NCBI RefSeq assembly: GCF_030315975.1
Contig: NZ_JASXSZ010000004.1
Coordinates: forward strand, 124,001 to 188,000
Direction: 5' to 3'
Source: Microbacterium candidum
GTDB taxonomy: Bacteria > Actinomycetota > Actinomycetes > Actinomycetales > Microbacteriaceae
Length of the DNA stretch: 64,000 nucleotides
Both the position numbers and the translations under genes were made by a program. Within the stretch, counting starts at the first letter, position 1. Each line of letters opens with the position of its first letter. This document shows positions 17,513 to 27,822 of this stretch, in pieces. The notes below the pieces were generated by a model, which saw only the letters and a list, made by a program, of their open reading frames with translations, made no database searches and had not been told where the DNA came from.

Positions 17513-18733
17513 TCGAGTGACGGATGCGGTGTCCGCCGCCGCGGGAGATGCCGGACGGGTGCGGAACCAGCGGAGCACGAACAGCACCGCGAGCAGCACG
17601 ACGGCCGGGATCAGGAAGCCGAAGCCGAGGTTCGGACCGCCCGAGAGCAGACCCAGCAGCACGGCGCCGACGATGACGCCGGCGTAGTTGAAGATGTTCA
17701 CCCGCGCGATGATCTGATCGCTGTGCGCCGGATCGAGCTCGCCGGCCGCCCCGAACGTCACCGGCACGAGGACACCGGTCGCGACGCCGGCCAGTGCGAA
17801 GCCCACGATGGCGGCGATCTCGAAGGGGAGGAGCGCGACGAGGAAGCACCCGACAGCGGAGACGAGCGTCGCGATCAGCACGAGACGCACGCGCCCGATC
17901 CGCGGCATGAGGCGGTCGGTGACGAGCCGCGTGATGAGGATGCAGACCTGGTAGGCCGCGTACCCGAGCGGCGCGATCCACGCGAGTGTCTTCAGGTTGT
18001 TCTGCAGGTAGACGGTGCCCCACGTGCTGACCGACGAATCGACGACGAACACCGCGAGGATGACGAGGCCGAACGCCCAGATGCCGGCACGCGGCAGCTT
18101 GCCCCGCTCGGCCTTCGGCAGCGCTTCGTCCACCGGCACATCGCGCGCGAACAGTCGCATGCCGACGAGCGCGACCGCGAGGAAGACGACAGCGGCGACG
18201 GTGATGGCGACCCCCGCGCCCGCGGCGGATGCCGCGACCCCGGACACGAGCAGGGCGCCGACGATCGCGGCGGCGGTGTAGCCGGCGAAGAACCCGCCCA
18301 TGAGCGGGCGGCCGTAGGACCGCTGGACGAGCACGCCCTGCATGGAGGACGCCGCGTCCACGCAGCCCAGTCCCAGGCCGTAGATCGCGAGGGCTCCGAT
18401 GAACACGGCCAACGGCGTCTGGAAGGCGACCACGGGGAGGATCGCGGCCTCGATGATGAGGCCGGTCGCCAGCGCCGCGCGGCTGCCCCAGCGCACCGAG
18501 ATCAGGTCGGCCAGCACCGATCCGAGGGCGGCGACGACGGCCACGCCCAGCATGATCAGCGACACCGTCTGGTCGTCGATGTGCTGGCGCTTCTCGAGTG
18601 CGGGCAGCGACGTGACGAGTACGGCGTACCCGAGGGCCTGGGCGGCGTAGGCGGTGGTGACGGCGAATCGTGAGGCGCGCCGCGTCCGCGTCGCGCTGTC
18701 CTGATCCCGGTCGCTCCGTTGCGACGTGGTCAT
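17510..18733 (-). CDS. Major facilitator superfamily transporter
   Basis: A 407-residue, 12-segment MFS protein. The loop between segments 2 and 3 reads DLISVRWGSRAAL, and the mirrored loop after segment 8 reads TDRLMPRIGRVRLV; both are the conserved MFS A-motif positions. The amphipathic N-terminus (MTTSQRSDRDQDSATRTRR) is polar. The start at 18733 has AAGGA about 7 nt upstream. It lies just after sdhB on the same strand but after a 35-nt gap, so co-transcription is possible. Substrate unknown; the set-up resembles drug or sugar efflux members. Confidence 0.88.
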   Translation of the reverse strand: MTTSQRSDRDQDSATRTRRASRFAVTTAYAAQALGYAVLVTSLPALEKRQHIDDQTVSLIMLGVAVVAALGSVLADLISVRWGSRAALATGLIIEAAILPVVAFQTPLAVFIGALAIYGLGLGCVDAASSMQGVLVQRSYGRPLMGGFFAGYTAAAIVGALLVSGVAASAAGAGVAITVAAVVFLAVALVGMRLFARDVPVDEALPKAERGKLPRAGIWAFGLVILAVFVVDSSVSTWGTVYLQNNLKTLAWIAPLGYAAYQVCILITRLVTDRLMPRIGRVRLVLIATLVSAVGCFLVALLPFEIAAIVGFALAGVATGVLVPVTFGAAGELDPAHSDQIIARVNIFNYAGVIVGAVLLGLLSGGPNLGFGFLIPAVVLLAVLFVLRWFRTRPASPAAADTASVTR

Positions 18734-18768
18734 GTGGTTCCTTCTGTGGAGGTCAGGAGGTGAACATA

Positions 18769-19544
18769 TCAGGCGCCGCGAAGGACGGCCTGCTTGACCT
18801 CCGCGATGGCCTTCGTGACCTCGATGCCGCGCGGGCACGCCTCGGTGCAGTTGAAGGTCGTGCGGCAGCGCCAGACGCCTTCCTTGTCGTTGAGGATGTC
18901 GAGGCGCACGTCGCCCGCGTCGTCGCGCGAGTCGAAGATGAACCGGTGCGCGTTGACGATCGCAGCGGGCCCGAAGTACTGGCCGTCGGTCCAGAACACC
19001 GGGCAGGACGACGTGCAGGCGGCGCAGAGGATGCACTTGGTCGTGTCGTCGAAGCGCTCGCGCTCGACCACCGACTGGATGCGCTCCTTGCCGGCCTCGG
19101 GCTTCGAGTCGGCGATGAGGAACGGCTTCACCTCGCGGTACGCGGCGAAGAACGGCTCCATGTCGACGACGAGGTCCTTCTCCAGCGGCAGGCCCTTGAT
19201 CGCCTCGACGTAGATCGGCTTCGAGATGTCGAGGTCCTTGATCAGCGTCTTGCAGGCGAGGCGGTTGCGGCCGTTGATGCGCATGGCGTCGGAGCCGCAG
19301 ATGCCATGGGCGCACGAGCGGCGGAACGTCAGCGACCCGTCGACCTCCCACTTGATCTTGTGGAGGGCGTCGAGGACGCGGTCGGTCGAGTACACCTCGA
19401 CGTCGTAGTCCACCCAGCGCGGCTCCTCGTCCACCTCCGGGTTGAAGCGGCGGATGTTGAAGGTCACGAGGAAGGACTGGATGCCGGTGTCCCCGGCCTC
19501 ATCCAGCGCCTCGACGGCACCGGGCTCGACGATCGCAGTCGACA

Positions 19545-19545
<1 letters not shown>
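18769..19545 (-). CDS. sdhB: Succinate dehydrogenase iron-sulfur subunit
   Basis: SdhB carries electrons from the FAD of SdhA to the membrane quinone site. The 258-residue protein has the three cluster-binding regions: the [2Fe-2S] site CAHGICGSDAMRI with a further Cys in RLACK, then CILCAACTSSCP and CRTTFNCTEACPRGI for the [4Fe-4S] and [3Fe-4S] clusters. The ATG overlaps the last base of the sdhA stop (TGATG). It is the last gene of sdhCDAB. Confidence 0.97.
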
Positions 19546-21368
<1,823 letters not shown>

Positions 21369-21409
21369 GTGATGTATGCCTTTGCCTCTACGTCGATCCT
21401 GGTGCGGGC

Positions 21410-21856
21410 TCAGCCCTTGCACATGCTCCACAGCGAGCTGTCCTGCGTGACTCCGAGGCACGGGTCGAACGTGAAGACGACCAGGGTGCCGAGGAGGATG
21501 AGGAATGCGGCGGCGAGGCCCACGGCCCAGACCAGCACGGTGCGCGTGCGGGCGTGGGTCACGTAGTCGTTGATGATCGTCCGCATGCCGTTGGCGCCGT
21601 GGATGAGGGCGAGCCACAGCATGATGACGTCCCACCACTGCCAGAACGGCGTGGCGTACTTGCCGACGACGAACGCGAAGTCGATCTGGCGCACGCCGTC
21701 GCCGGCGACGAGGTTGATGAACAGGTGCCCGAAGATGAGCACCACGAGCAGCACGCCGGAGGCGCGCATGTAGATCCAGCCCCACTTCTCGAGATTCGAG
21801 CCGCGGCGGCGCGCAGCCGTCGGGGTGCGGGGAGCGGCGATGGTGTCGGAGGTCAT
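21410..21856 (-). CDS. sdhD: Succinate dehydrogenase membrane anchor subunit D
   Basis: A 148-residue hydrophobic anchor with three membrane segments (about 38-58, 78-97 and 115-137), which with SdhC forms the quinone and heme site. The block [20 protein letters not shown] and the later [16 protein letters not shown] contain the two conserved His positions of actinobacterial SdhD. The ATG at 21856 is preferred over an in-frame extension eight codons upstream, because GGAAGGCGAC lies just before it. It is 13 nt downstream of sdhC. Confidence 0.92.
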   Translation of the reverse strand: MTSDTIAAPRTPTAARRRGSNLEKWGWIYMRASGVLLVVLIFGHLFINLVAGDGVRQIDFAFVVGKYATPFWQWWDVIMLWLALIHGANGMRTIINDYVTHARTRTVLVWAVGLAAAFLILLGTLVVFTFDPCLGVTQDSSLWSMCKG

Positions 21857-21869
21857 GTCGTCGCCTTCC

Positions 21870-22304
21870 TTACTTCGCACCGGAGATCTCGGCCACGATG
21901 ACCATGAGCTGGCGGGGGATGAACCCGGCCATCGTGATCACCCAGATGCCGAGGACGCCCCACCACAGCTGGCGCTGATAGCGGGCACCCTTCGACCAGA
22001 CGTCGACCAGGATGATGCGCAGTCCGTTGAACGCGTGGTACGTGATCGCCGCGACGAGCACGATCTCGCCGAGGCCCATGATCGGGTTCTTATATGTGCC
22101 GATCACCGCGTCGTACGCCGCGGGCGAGACGCGGATGAGCGCCGTGTCCAGGACGTGCACCAGCAGGAAGAAGAAGATCGCGACACCGGTGATGCGGTGC
22201 AGGACCCAGGACCACATTCCCTCGTGGCCGCGATACAGCGTTCCACGGGGGGTCTTCGAGGTGGTTTCCGAGATCTGCGGTGTGAGGCGTGCTGGAGCTG
22301 ACAC
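21870..22304 (-). CDS. sdhC: Succinate dehydrogenase cytochrome b556 subunit C
   Basis: A 144-residue membrane anchor, first in the sdhCDAB operon. The family motif is in GMWSWVLHRITGVAIFFF (a conserved SdhC helix I with Ser, Arg and His) followed by LLVHVLDTALIRVS; three membrane segments are predicted. The GTG at 22304 is chosen because AGGGAGGAC sits 5 nt upstream. A longer in-frame start 28 codons earlier would add a Pro/Arg-rich, non-conserved tail. Confidence 0.92.
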   Translation of the reverse strand: MSAPARLTPQISETTSKTPRGTLYRGHEGMWSWVLHRITGVAIFFFLLVHVLDTALIRVSPAAYDAVIGTYKNPIMGLGEIVLVAAITYHAFNGLRIILVDVWSKGARYQRQLWWGVLGIWVITMAGFIPRQLMVIVAEISGAK

Positions 22305-22390
22305 GGCCGTCCTCCCTGATCGAAAACGGGGGGCTTCTGAGCCCGGGGGATGGGCTGGGGAGCCCCTGGCGTCGCACGGGCGCCGCACTC

Positions 22391-22396
22391 ATCCTA
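22391..22396 (-). promoter_or_regulatory. Candidate -10 TAGGAT of the sdh operon
   Basis: TAGGAT on the minus strand fits TANNNT and would give an ~80-nt leader before sdhC. No -35 match is seen 17 nt upstream, so this is tentative. Confidence 0.3.
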
Positions 22397-22464
22397 TTCC
22401 CAGCAAGGAGGTGGTGCGGATGAGGACACCCTTACCCGCAGAGGGGATGCGGGGGAGCCTCGCG

Positions 22465-22470
22465 TACCCT
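22465..22470 (+). promoter_or_regulatory. -10 TACCCT of manC, leaderless type
   Basis: TACCCT ends 7 nt before the ATG at 22478, which supports that start over the GTG two codons upstream. Confidence 0.55.
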
Positions 22471-22477
22471 GGTGCGC

Positions 22478-23593
22478 ATGCCTGAGCCGATCGAGAACTT
22501 CTACGCCGTCATCCCCGCGGGGGGCATCGGCAGCAGGCTGTGGCCGCTGTCGCGGGCGGACGCGCCGAAGTTCCTGCACGATCTCACGGGGTCGGGTCAG
22601 ACGCTCCTGCGCGACACGTGGGACCGGCTCGAGCCTCTGGCAGGAGCCGACCGGATCGCCGTCGTCACCGGCCGTGCGCACCGTGCGGCCGTCGAGAAGG
22701 AGCTGCCCGGCATCCCGGACAGGAACGTCTTCCTCGAGTCGGAGCCGCGCGAGTCGGCAGCCGCGATCGGTCTCGCCGCCGCCGTCCTCAGCCGACGGGA
22801 GCCGGACGTCATCATCGGGTCGTTCGCCGCCGACCACGTCATCCGGGGTCTGCGCACGTTCGAGTTCGCCGTGCAGCAGGCGGTCGCCGTCGCCCGCGAG
22901 GGCTACATCTGCACGATCGGCATCCAGCCGGCCGAGCCGTCGGTCGGGTTCGGCTACATCCGCAAGGGCGGCGAACTGGAGGCGGACGGCGCACCCGAGG
23001 CCGCGTTCGTCGAGCGTTTCGTGGAGAAGCCCGATCTCGAGACCGCCAAGGGGTACTTCGCCGACCGGTCGTACCTCTGGAACGCGGGCATGTTCATCTC
23101 GCGCGCGGACGTCCTGCTCGGGGAGATCGCGGAGAACGACCCGCATCTCTACGCGGGGCTCATAGATCTCGCCGAGGCGTGGGATGACCGCGACGCGCGC
23201 GGTCCGGTGGTCGACCGCGTGTGGCCGACGCTCACGAAGATCGCGATCGACTACGTCGTCGCGGAGCCTGCGGCAGCGAAGGGGCGCCTCGCCGTCATCC
23301 CCGGCCACTTCGACTGGGACGACGTCGGCGACTTCGCCAGCCTCGCCAAGCTGAACTCGCACGGACGCAAGAACGACCTCGCGATCCTGGGTGAGAATGC
23401 GAGGGTGCTGTCGGATGCCTCCAGCGGCATCGTGGTCTCCCAGACGAACCGCGTCATCAGCCTGATCGGCGTGCAGGACATCGTCGTCGTGGACACTCCT
23501 GACGCGCTTCTCGTCACGACGAGCGAGAACGCGCAGCGGGTGAAGGGGGTCGTGGACGCGCTCAAGCTCAACGGGCGCGGCGACGTGCTCTGA
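22478..23593 (+). CDS. manC: Mannose-1-phosphate guanylyltransferase
   Basis: ManC makes GDP-mannose from GTP and mannose 1-phosphate for mannosylated lipids, glycans and exopolysaccharide. The 371-residue nucleotidyltransferase starts with the GTP-binding IPAGGIGSRLWPLSR and the active-site PKFLHDL. It has the FVEKPD motif and the sugar-binding WNAGMFI and GHFDWDDVGDF segments. It lacks the C-terminal isomerase domain of bifunctional enzymes. It is divergent from sdhC and apparently monocistronic. The glycosyltransferase at the right edge of the window could be a consumer of such nucleotide sugars. Confidence 0.93.
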   Translation: MPEPIENFYAVIPAGGIGSRLWPLSRADAPKFLHDLTGSGQTLLRDTWDRLEPLAGADRIAVVTGRAHRAAVEKELPGIPDRNVFLESEPRESAAAIGLAAAVLSRREPDVIIGSFAADHVIRGLRTFEFAVQQAVAVAREGYICTIGIQPAEPSVGFGYIRKGGELEADGAPEAAFVERFVEKPDLETAKGYFADRSYLWNAGMFISRADVLLGEIAENDPHLYAGLIDLAEAWDDRDARGPVVDRVWPTLTKIAIDYVVAEPAAAKGRLAVIPGHFDWDDVGDFASLAKLNSHGRKNDLAILGENARVLSDASSGIVVSQTNRVISLIGVQDIVVVDTPDALLVTTSENAQRVKGVVDALKLNGRGDVL

Positions 23594-23719
23594 TCTGTAC
23601 ATCTCGGGTTCATAACCATTCACCGAAAGGGGTTGGTGTGGGCGCAACCGAGCGGTAATCCTAGGTAACTTCTCATACATCCTCGCGAGATCCGCGGGGC
23701 ATAGACGTGGAGGCGTGAG

Positions 23720-24829
23720 TTGACCATCTCTACCACCCGCAAGCTCGTCGGCGCTGGGGTCGCCGCGAGCCTGCTCCTTGCACTCGCCGGCTGCGGCTCG
23801 GCACCGACTGCGACCTCATCCAGCTCCGGCGCGAAGGCTGTCGCCGGCTTCAAGCCCTGCATCGTCTCCGACAGCGGTGGCTTCAACGACCACTCGTTCA
23901 ACGAGTCGGCGCTCAACGGCATGAAGAAGGCGGCCGACGAGCTCGGCATCAAGTTCACCCAGGTGACCTCGAAGTCCGCGAGCGACTACACGCCCAACAT
24001 GCAGGCGCTCGTCTCGGGCGGCTGCACGTACATCGTGTCGGTCGGCTTCAACCTCTCGGCCGCGACGGTCGAGTCGGCCAAGGCCAACCCGAAGATCGAC
24101 TACGCGATCGTCGACGACCCGGGCCAGGACTCGAGCGGCAAGACGCCGTCGAACCTCAAGCCGCTCCTCTTCGACACCGCGCAGGCGGCCTACCTCGGCG
24201 GCTACGCCGCTGCGGCCTACTCGCAGGCCGGCAAGGTCGGCACCTTCGGCGGCATGCAGATCCCGCCGGTGAGCATCTACATGGACGGCTTCGTCGACGG
24301 CGTCGCGAAGTACAACAGCGACAAGAGCAAGAGCGTCCAGTCGTTCGGTTGGGACAAGGCCACGCAGAAGGGCTCGTTCACCGGCGGCTTCGCGGCCAAC
24401 GACACGGCGAAGCAGACCGCTCAGGGCATCCTGGACCAGGGCGCGGACGTGATCCTCCCCGTCGGCGGCCCGATCTACATCAGCGCCGCGGCGGCCATCC
24501 GCGGTGGCAGCAACAAGAACACCGTCATGCTCGGCGTCGACAGCGACCTCGTCGTCGCCGACCCGAGCGTCAAGGATGTCACCCTGGTGTCCATCCTCAA
24601 GCGCATCGACGTCGCCGTGCACGATGCGGTCATGGCCGGCGCCACCGGCAAGTTCGACGCGACGACCTACGTCGGCACGCTGAAGAACGGCGGCGTGGGC
24701 CTGTCCAGCTTCCACGACTTCGAGTCGAAGCTGCCCGCCGGCCTCACCGACGACCTGAAGAAGCTGCAGCAGGAGATCATCGACGGCACGATCGTCGTCC
24801 AGTCCCCGTCGACCCCCAAGGCCGGCTGA
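23720..24829 (+). CDS. BMP-family nucleoside-binding lipoprotein
   Basis: The extracytoplasmic solute-binding protein of a nucleoside ABC transporter (PF02608 family, as in PnrA, TmpC and BmpA). The 369-residue precursor has a lipoprotein signal (LLLALAGC) with lipidated Cys25, then a Ser-rich tether. The body shows the BMP blocks SGGFNDHSFNESALNGM, ALVSGGCTYIVSVGF, and GVDSDLVVADPS. The start is TTG: GGAGG lies 6 nt upstream and no in-frame ATG or GTG precedes the signal peptide. A perfect terminator hairpin follows it, so it can be made in excess over the transporter subunits downstream. Confidence 0.93.
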   Translation: MTISTTRKLVGAGVAASLLLALAGCGSAPTATSSSSGAKAVAGFKPCIVSDSGGFNDHSFNESALNGMKKAADELGIKFTQVTSKSASDYTPNMQALVSGGCTYIVSVGFNLSAATVESAKANPKIDYAIVDDPGQDSSGKTPSNLKPLLFDTAQAAYLGGYAAAAYSQAGKVGTFGGMQIPPVSIYMDGFVDGVAKYNSDKSKSVQSFGWDKATQKGSFTGGFAANDTAKQTAQGILDQGADVILPVGGPIYISAAAAIRGGSNKNTVMLGVDSDLVVADPSVKDVTLVSILKRIDVAVHDAVMAGATGKFDATTYVGTLKNGGVGLSSFHDFESKLPAGLTDDLKKLQQEIIDGTIVVQSPSTPKAG

Positions 24830-24849
24830 GACACCCCGTTCGGCTGACG

Positions 24850-24881
24850 CACGAAGCGGCGACTGCGGTCGCCGCTTCGTG
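24850..24881. terminator. Perfect 14-bp hairpin between the BMP gene and the ABC genes
   Basis: CACGAAGCGGCGAC pairs perfectly with GTCGCCGCTTCGTG around a TGCG loop, 20 nt beyond the lipoprotein stop. It is a strong rho-independent-type stem without a U-tract. Confidence 0.85.
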
Positions 24882-24918
24882 TCGTCTGCCGGGACTCCCC
24901 GAAGTCACGCCTACCGGA

Positions 24919-24924
24919 TAGTGT
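24919..24924 (+). promoter_or_regulatory. -10 TAGTGT of the nucleoside ABC operon, leaderless type
   Basis: TAGTGT ends 7 nt before the ATG at 24932. It lies after the terminator, so the ATPase and downstream genes can be expressed independently of the lipoprotein. Confidence 0.55.
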
Positions 24925-24931
24925 GCAGATC

Positions 24932-26449
24932 ATGAAGCTTGAGCTCCGTGGAATCACGAAGCGTTTCGGGTCCTTCACGGCGAACGATCACATCGATGTG
25001 ACCGTCGAGCCGGGAGAGATCCACGCCCTCCTGGGCGAGAACGGCGCCGGCAAATCCACCCTCATGAACGTCCTCTACGGCCTCTACCAGCCGGAAGATG
25101 GTGAGATCGTCCTCGACGGGGTCCCGCATCACTTCCGCGGCCCGGGCGATGCGATGGCCGCCGGCATCGGCATGGTGCATCAGCACTTCATGCTCGTCCC
25201 GGTGTTCACCGTCGCCGAGAACGTCATGCTCGGCCATGAGCAGACGAAGGCACTCGGCTCCCTCGACCTCGCAGCCGCCCGCAAGCACGTGCGGGCGGTG
25301 GCCGACCGCTTCGGGTTCGAAGTCGATCCCGACGCGGTCGTCGGCGACCTGCCGGTGGGCGTGCAGCAGCGCGTGGAGATCATCAAGGCGCTCTCGCGCG
25401 ACGCGAAGATCCTCGTGTTCGACGAGCCGACCGCTGTGCTGACGCCGCAGGAGACCGACGAGCTGATGATGATCATGCGGCAGCTGCGCGATGAGGGCAC
25501 GTCGATCGTGTTCATCACGCACAAGCTGCGCGAGGTCCGCGAGGTCGCCGACCGCATCACCGTCATCCGCCTCGGCAAGGTGGTCGGCGAAGCCGACCCG
25601 AAGGCGTCCAACACGGAGCTGGCGTCGATGATGGTCGGCCGCGCGGTCGAGCTGACCGTCCACAAGGACCCGCCCACGGTCAAGCCCTCGGGCGGACTGG
25701 AGGTGCGCGATCTGCGCGTCATCTCGCCGAACGGCACCGTGCTCGTCGACAGCATCTCGTTCGACGTGCGCCCCGGCGAGGTGGTCGCCGTCGCCGGCGT
25801 GCAGGGCAACGGCCAGACCGAGCTCACCGAGGCCATCATGGGCCTGCACTCGGGGGTCAGCGGCACCGTCACGCTCGACGGCACCGAACTCGTCGGGCGC
25901 AGCGTCCGCGGCGTGCTCGACGCGGGCGTCGGGTTCGTGCCCGAGGATCGCAACGAGGACGGGCTCGTCGGCGCGTTCTCCGTGGCCGAGAACCTTGTGC
26001 TCGACCGCTCCAGCGACCCCGCGTTCAGCTCCGCCGGCACGATCAATCGCACGGTGCTCGCCGACTTCGCGAAGGCGCGCATCGCCGAGTTCGACATCCG
26101 CACCCAGGGGCCGCAGACCCCGGCGGGCTCGCTGTCCGGCGGCAACCAGCAGAAGGTCGTGATCGCGCGCGAGCTCAACCGCGATCTGAAGCTGCTGCTG
26201 GCGTCCCAGCCGACGCGCGGCGTCGACGTCGGCTCCATCGAATTCATCCACAAGCGGATCATCGCGACGCGCGACGCCGGCATCCCCGTGCTCGTCGTCT
26301 CGACCGAGCTCGATGAGGTCGCGGCTCTCGCCGACCGCATCGCGGTGATGTACCGGGGCGGCATCGTGGGCATCGTGCCCGGCGGCACCCCACGTGACGT
26401 ACTCGGCCTCATGATGGCCGGCGAGCAGCCCGAGGAGACGGCAGCATGA
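24932..26449 (+). CDS. Nucleoside ABC transporter ATP-binding protein (two fused NBDs)
   Basis: A 505-residue ATPase with two nucleotide-binding domains in tandem, as in the NupA/RbsA group. Domain 1 has Walker A GENGAGKST, a diverged signature VGVQQRVEI and the Walker B FDEPTAVLTP. Domain 2 has a degenerate Walker A (GVQGNGQTE), a good signature LSGGNQQKVVIAREL and the aspartate-lacking ASQPTRGVDVGS. This asymmetry between the two sites is usual for the family. The ATG at 24932 follows the -10 hexamer directly. It is coupled by ATGA overlap to the first permease. Confidence 0.94.
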   Translation: MKLELRGITKRFGSFTANDHIDVTVEPGEIHALLGENGAGKSTLMNVLYGLYQPEDGEIVLDGVPHHFRGPGDAMAAGIGMVHQHFMLVPVFTVAENVMLGHEQTKALGSLDLAAARKHVRAVADRFGFEVDPDAVVGDLPVGVQQRVEIIKALSRDAKILVFDEPTAVLTPQETDELMMIMRQLRDEGTSIVFITHKLREVREVADRITVIRLGKVVGEADPKASNTELASMMVGRAVELTVHKDPPTVKPSGGLEVRDLRVISPNGTVLVDSISFDVRPGEVVAVAGVQGNGQTELTEAIMGLHSGVSGTVTLDGTELVGRSVRGVLDAGVGFVPEDRNEDGLVGAFSVAENLVLDRSSDPAFSSAGTINRTVLADFAKARIAEFDIRTQGPQTPAGSLSGGNQQKVVIARELNRDLKLLLASQPTRGVDVGSIEFIHKRIIATRDAGIPVLVVSTELDEVAALADRIAVMYRGGIVGIVPGGTPRDVLGLMMAGEQPEETAA

Positions 26450-27822
26450 ACGACGACGCCGCCCCTCCGCAGTCGGTCCCCGACGGCACGACCGGCCAGG
26501 AGACCACGGGACAGCTGCCCCCGGCATCCGGCCCGCTGACCGGCACCGCCACGATCGCGGACACCCCGTCCGGCACGGTCGAGACGGTCCCGCCGCCTCC
26601 GCGCCAGAACCTCATCATCCGCGACATCATGCGCGGCAGCGTCGTCACCACGATCCTCGCGATCGTGCTCGCGATGCTCGTCGGCGGCATCCTGATCGCG
26701 ATCACCGACCCCGGTGTCCAGAAGGCCGCCGGCTACTTCTTCGCCCGGCCCGGAGACACGTTCGTCGCGATCTGGAACTCGGTGTCGGGGGCCTACATCG
26801 CGCTGTTCCAGGGCTCGATCATCAACTTCCAGGCGGCGTCGTTCCAGCAGGCGATCCTCCCGCTCACGAGCACGCTCGGATTCGCCGCGCCGCTGACGGC
26901 GGCTGGTCTCGGCGTCGCGCTCGCGTTCCGCGTTGGCCTGTTCAACATCGGCGCCCAGGGCCAGATGCTCATCGCGTGCGCGGCGTCCGCGCTGCTGACG
27001 TTCAACCTGGGCCTGCCGATGTTCCTGCAGCTGCCCATCACGCTGATCGTCGGCATCATCGGCGGTGCGCTGTGGGGCGGCATCGTGGGTCTGCTGAAGG
27101 CGCGAACGGGTGCGCACGAGGTGATCCTCACGATCATGCTCAACTACATCGCGTTCTACCTGGTCTCGTGGATGGTGCGCACCCCGCACGTCCTGCAGAA
27201 GCCCGGGACGAACCAGCCGATCTCGTCGCCGACGCCGACGAACGGCGTGTTCCCTGCCCTGTTCGGCGCTCAGTATCCGCAGCTCACCTGGGCGTTCCCG
27301 GTCGTGCTGCTGGCCACCCTCGTCGTGTGGTGGCTGATCGAGCGCTCCAGCCTCGGCTTCCGGATGCGCGCGGTCGGCGAGAACCCGAACGCCGCACGGG
27401 CCGCGGGCATCAGCGTCCCCCGCATGTTCGTCTACGCCATGCTGTTCGCGGGAGGGCTCGCGGGTCTTGCCGGCATGATCCAGATCCAGAGCACCATCAC
27501 CACCGGGTTCGACGGCGGCATCCACGCGGGCATCGGCTTCGACGCCATCACGGTCGCGCTCCTCGGCCGCAGCCGCGCCTGGGGCACGCTGTTCGCCGGG
27601 CTCCTGTTCGGCGCGCTCAAGGCCGGATCGTTCACGATGCAGGCGCTGCAGGGAATCCCGGTCGACATCGTGCTCGTCGTGCAGTCGCTGATCGTGCTGT
27701 TCATCGCCGCGCCGCCGCTCATCCGGGCGATCTTCTTCCTGCCGAAATCCGATGAGGAGAAGACCGCGAAAGCGGTGCGCAAGTCCACCAAGAAGGCGGC
27801 TCGCAAGGAGGTGGCGGCATGA
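26446..27822 (+). CDS. Nucleoside ABC transporter permease, first subunit
   Basis: A 458-residue membrane protein of the branched-chain/ribose-type permease superfamily (NupB/YufP-like). A ~60-residue Pro/Thr-rich cytosolic leader precedes about nine membrane segments. The family block is ILTIMLNYIAFYL, followed later by GFRMRAVGENPNAARAAGISV (the EAA-like loop contacting the ATPase) and GRSRAWGTLFAGLLFGALKAG. The C-terminus is Lys-rich. Start and stop both overlap neighbouring genes by four bases. Confidence 0.93.
   Translation: MNDDAAPPQSVPDGTTGQETTGQLPPASGPLTGTATIADTPSGTVETVPPPPRQNLIIRDIMRGSVVTTILAIVLAMLVGGILIAITDPGVQKAAGYFFARPGDTFVAIWNSVSGAYIALFQGSIINFQAASFQQAILPLTSTLGFAAPLTAAGLGVALAFRVGLFNIGAQGQMLIACAASALLTFNLGLPMFLQLPITLIVGIIGGALWGGIVGLLKARTGAHEVILTIMLNYIAFYLVSWMVRTPHVLQKPGTNQPISSPTPTNGVFPALFGAQYPQLTWAFPVVLLATLVVWWLIERSSLGFRMRAVGENPNAARAAGISVPRMFVYAMLFAGGLAGLAGMIQIQSTITTGFDGGIHAGIGFDAITVALLGRSRAWGTLFAGLLFGALKAGSFTMQALQGIPVDIVLVVQSLIVLFIAAPPLIRAIFFLPKSDEEKTAKAVRKSTKKAARKEVAA

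Noticed and set aside
14227..17520. Very long open plus-strand frame opposite the xthA, LssY_C and YihY genes
   Set aside because: It lacks domain-like composition (Arg/Asp/Glu/His-rich, no hydrophobic core). It mirrors third-position GC of the real minus-strand genes and is a shadow frame.
22472..22474. GTG two codons upstream as manC start
   Set aside because: The ATG at 22478 has a better spacing from the TACCCT hexamer, and the extra residues (MR) add nothing conserved.
23594..23719. Possible promoter of the BMP lipoprotein gene (TTGGTG with TAATCC at 17 nt, or TAACTT)
   Set aside because: Neither pair matches both boxes well, and the position relative to the TTG start does not discriminate between them.
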